Assembly (NCBI GenBank): GCA_916720015.1
Contig: CAKAPZ010000051.1
Span: forward strand, 1-7,055
DNA from: an uncultured Atopobium sp.
GTDB taxonomy: Bacteria; Actinomycetota; Coriobacteriia; Coriobacteriales; Atopobiaceae
Direction: 5' to 3'
DNA: 7,055 nucleotides
The translations under genes were made by a program, and so were the position numbers. How positions within the stretch are numbered: the stretch's first letter is position 1; every line of letters begins with the position of its first letter. The notes beneath the pieces are model-generated. The model had not been told where the DNA came from, did not search any database, and was given only the letters and a program-made list of their open reading frames with translations. Of this stretch, positions 5,510 to 7,055 are shown one piece after another.

Positions 5510-6442
5510 ATGGCAGGTAGTAAGACTTTTTATGACGTTCTTGGCGTGAAGCGCGACGCCTCGAAGTCTGATATTCAAAAAGCGTTTAGAAAACTTGCAG
5601 CTAAATACCACCCTGATAGGGGTGGCGATGAGGCCAAGTTCAAAGAGATCTCGGAAGCGTACAATACGCTCTCTGATGATAAGAAGCGCCAGGAGTACGA
5701 CCAGATGCTTGCATTTGGAGGCATTCCTGGAGGTGGATTTGGTGGTCGCCAGGGCGGCTACACCTACACCACCAACGTAAACGGTGCCAACTTTGCCGAT
5801 TTCTTTAACGGCTTTGGTGGCGGTGCTGGTGCGGGCGCTGGCGGCTTTGATTTTGCCGACATCTTTGGTGGGCGAGCAAACCGTCCCGTTGCAGGCAGTG
5901 ACCTTACTATGTCCGTAAACGTATCGTTTGACGAGGCATTTAAGGGAACTTCTCGCAAGGCAACGTATCGTGTGCCTTCAACTGGCGAAGAGCAGTCGCT
6001 GACCATTAAGGTACCAGCCGGCGCTTACGATGGCATGAAGCTGCGCTACAAGAAGCACGGCGAGTACGGCGTTAATGGCGGTCCACGAGGCAACCTTGTG
6101 GTTACCATCAACGTTGCAGCTCACCCGGTCTTCTCGCGAGATGGCGCTGACGTGCGCATGAAGCTGCCAGTGAGTATCTATGAGGCAGCTTTGGGCACCT
6201 CGGTTGACGTGCCAACGCCTGACGGAACTACGGTGCGACTCAAGGTTCCCGCAGGTACGCAAAGCGGAAAGACGTTTAGGTTCAAGAACCTGGGTGCTCC
6301 TCGCGTGAAGGATTCTGCAACTCGCGGCGCGCTGTATGTTTCGGTGGATGTTAAGGTTCCAACAAAACTTTCCAAGAAGGAGCGAGACGCTCTTCAGGCG
6401 CTGCTTGACGCCGACGAGCGCAGCTACCGAGAGGAGCGGTAA
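5510..6442 (+). CDS. dnaJ: DnaJ-family cochaperone without zinc finger (class B, CbpA/DnaJ2-like)
   Basis: This J-domain protein (310 residues) delivers substrates to DnaK and stimulates its ATPase. The J domain (about 5-65) has the essential HPD at 34-36 in KYHPDRGG, and QEYD at 61-64. A Gly/Phe-rich linker follows (about 69-120), with [11 protein letters not shown] and FADIFGG repeats. Two beta-rich substrate-binding domains follow at about 130-205 and 206-290. There are no CxxCxGxG motifs and no cysteine at all, so this is a class B (type II) protein rather than the zinc-binding class A DnaJ usually encoded beside dnaK and grpE. GAGGAGG lies 9 nt before the ATG. The TAA stop shares its last A with the hspR ATG (TAATG), so the two are probably translationally coupled. 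The symbol dnaJ follows operon position; cbpA would be an equally fair name. Confidence 0.93.
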   Translation: MAGSKTFYDVLGVKRDASKSDIQKAFRKLAAKYHPDRGGDEAKFKEISEAYNTLSDDKKRQEYDQMLAFGGIPGGGFGGRQGGYTYTTNVNGANFADFFNGFGGGAGAGAGGFDFADIFGGRANRPVAGSDLTMSVNVSFDEAFKGTSRKATYRVPSTGEEQSLTIKVPAGAYDGMKLRYKKHGEYGVNGGPRGNLVVTINVAAHPVFSRDGADVRMKLPVSIYEAALGTSVDVPTPDGTTVRLKVPAGTQSGKTFRFKNLGAPRVKDSATRGALYVSVDVKVPTKLSKKERDALQALLDADERSYREER

Positions 6443-6915
6443 TGGCTCGAAAGAAGGACGACGGTCGTAACAAGCCTCTCTACATGATTAGCGTTGCGGC
6501 CGAGCTCACGGGCATGCATCCGCAGACGCTGCGCGTGTACGAGCAGAAGGGCCTGATCAACCCCGGCCGTTCCAGGGGCAACACGCGCCTGTATTCTCGC
6601 GCGGACATTGACCGCCTCAATCTTGTCTCAAAGCTGACGGACGAGGGCATCAACCTTGCCGGTGTTGTGCGCATTTTGGACATGCGTGAGCGAGCTCTCG
6701 AGAAGGACGATCTTATCGATGAGCTGCGTGAACGCATTCGCGTGCTTGAGGATGAGCTCCACGAGTACCACATGCGCGAGCGCATCACCTCGCTTGTTCG
6801 TTATAGCGAGACCAGCCCAGAAATGGTGATGCAGCGCCTGCTGGGCATGCCAAGCTCCGCTCCTTCTGACGCTAACGCTGCCGAGGACAATTCGGCGCAG
6901 CCAAAGGAATCGTAA
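6442..6915 (+). CDS. hspR: Heat-shock repressor HspR (MerR family)
   Basis: This 157-residue MerR-type DNA-binding protein is the expected autoregulator of the operon; in characterised actinobacteria HspR represses dnaK and clpB operons, with DnaK as co-repressor. The winged helix-turn-helix spans about 13-80: YMISVAAELTGMHPQTLRVYE, the turn GLINPGRSRGNTRLYS, then ADIDRLNLVSKLTDEGINLAGVVRILDM. A charged dimerisation coiled coil follows (about 82-117, ELRERIRVLEDELHEY). The C-terminal tail (about 135-157) is low-complexity Ser/Ala/Asp and probably disordered. No cysteine metal-sensing motif typical of MerR metal regulators is present. The start overlaps the dnaJ stop by one base, and GAGGAG at 6431-6436 serves as ribosome site. 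It is the last gene before the terminator. Operon context makes HspR more likely than another MerR protein such as GlnR. Confidence 0.94.
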   Translation: MARKKDDGRNKPLYMISVAAELTGMHPQTLRVYEQKGLINPGRSRGNTRLYSRADIDRLNLVSKLTDEGINLAGVVRILDMRERALEKDDLIDELRERIRVLEDELHEYHMRERITSLVRYSETSPEMVMQRLLGMPSSAPSDANAAEDNSAQPKES

Positions 6916-6945
6916 GACAACGAGGTAAGTGCTACTAGTAAGATG

Positions 6946-6983
6946 ACCAGCTCTTCGTGTGTAAACGCGAGGAGCTGGTTTTT
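6946..6983 (+). terminator. Intrinsic terminator of the dnaK-grpE-dnaJ-hspR operon
   Basis: A 14-pair stem (6946-6959 with 6966-6979, including two G·U pairs) closes a 6-nt loop (TGTAAA). The stem begins ACCAGCTC and ends GAGCTGGT. It runs straight into five consecutive T residues (6979-6983). It lies 30 nt after the hspR stop, the expected position for the operon's end. Confidence 0.93.
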
Positions 6984-6993
6984 GATTACCATT

Positions 6994-7055
6994 TACCGAA
7001 TACCGAATACCGAATACCGAATACCGAATACCGAATACCGAATACCGAATACCGA
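6994..7055. repeat. Tandem heptanucleotide array (TACCGAA)n running off the window
   Basis: Eight perfect copies of TACCGAA plus six further bases run without a mismatch to the last base of the window, so the true length is unknown. A degenerate copy (TACCATT, 6987-6993) precedes it in phase. Because 7 is not a multiple of 3, all three frames on a strand read the same cyclic seven-residue peptide, YRIPNTE on + and FGIRYSV on -, with no stop. The array begins 10 bp after the terminator T-run and is outside any gene visible here. It lacks spacers and is therefore not a CRISPR array. Confidence 0.97.

Overview
The window looks like Coriobacteriia-type actinobacterial DNA, for example the Atopobium/Lancefieldella/Olsenella group. 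That placement rests on gene order and style, not on a database match. The main evidence is a compact dnaK-grpE-dnaJ-hspR operon ending in an HspR-type MerR repressor, which is the actinobacterial heat-shock arrangement, in DNA of moderate G+C (one dnaK line counted by eye, 3301-3360, is 32/60 G+C).

Layout, left to right. Positions 1-519 (+) hold the C-terminal three quarters of a fructose-6-phosphate aldolase/transaldolase-family enzyme whose start lies outside the window. Positions 499-2337 (-) hold a two-gene, clearly AT-rich islet (line 1321-1380 is 17/60 G+C). Its first gene is a DUF262 (GmrS/ParB-like) protein and its second a small HEPN-family protein with an intact R-x4-H ribonuclease motif. 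It is convergent with, and overlaps, the aldolase gene. Positions 2338-2603 are a divergent regulatory region with several inverted repeats. Positions 2604-6915 (+) are dnaK, grpE, a zinc-finger-less dnaJ and hspR, closed by a strong intrinsic terminator at 6946-6983. From 6994 to the window edge runs a tandem array of a 7-bp unit.

How the genes work together. DnaK is the Hsp70 ATPase, DnaJ delivers substrate and stimulates ATP hydrolysis, and GrpE exchanges nucleotide. HspR, translationally coupled to dnaJ, is expected to repress the operon from the dnaK promoter, with DnaK as co-repressor in the known actinobacterial circuit. The DUF262/HEPN pair is the accessory part and the best candidate for an under-described system. 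I infer a defence or abortive-infection unit in which a DUF262 nucleotide-dependent sensor is paired with a HEPN RNase instead of the usual DUF1524 HNH nuclease.

Other points worth attention are a roughly 22-residue insertion in the DnaK nucleotide-binding domain at the place where many Gram-positive and actinobacterial DnaKs lack one, the absence of a canonical HAIR operator before dnaK with a different perfect palindrome in its place, and the heptanucleotide array. No tRNA, rRNA, CRISPR array or insertion sequence is visible.
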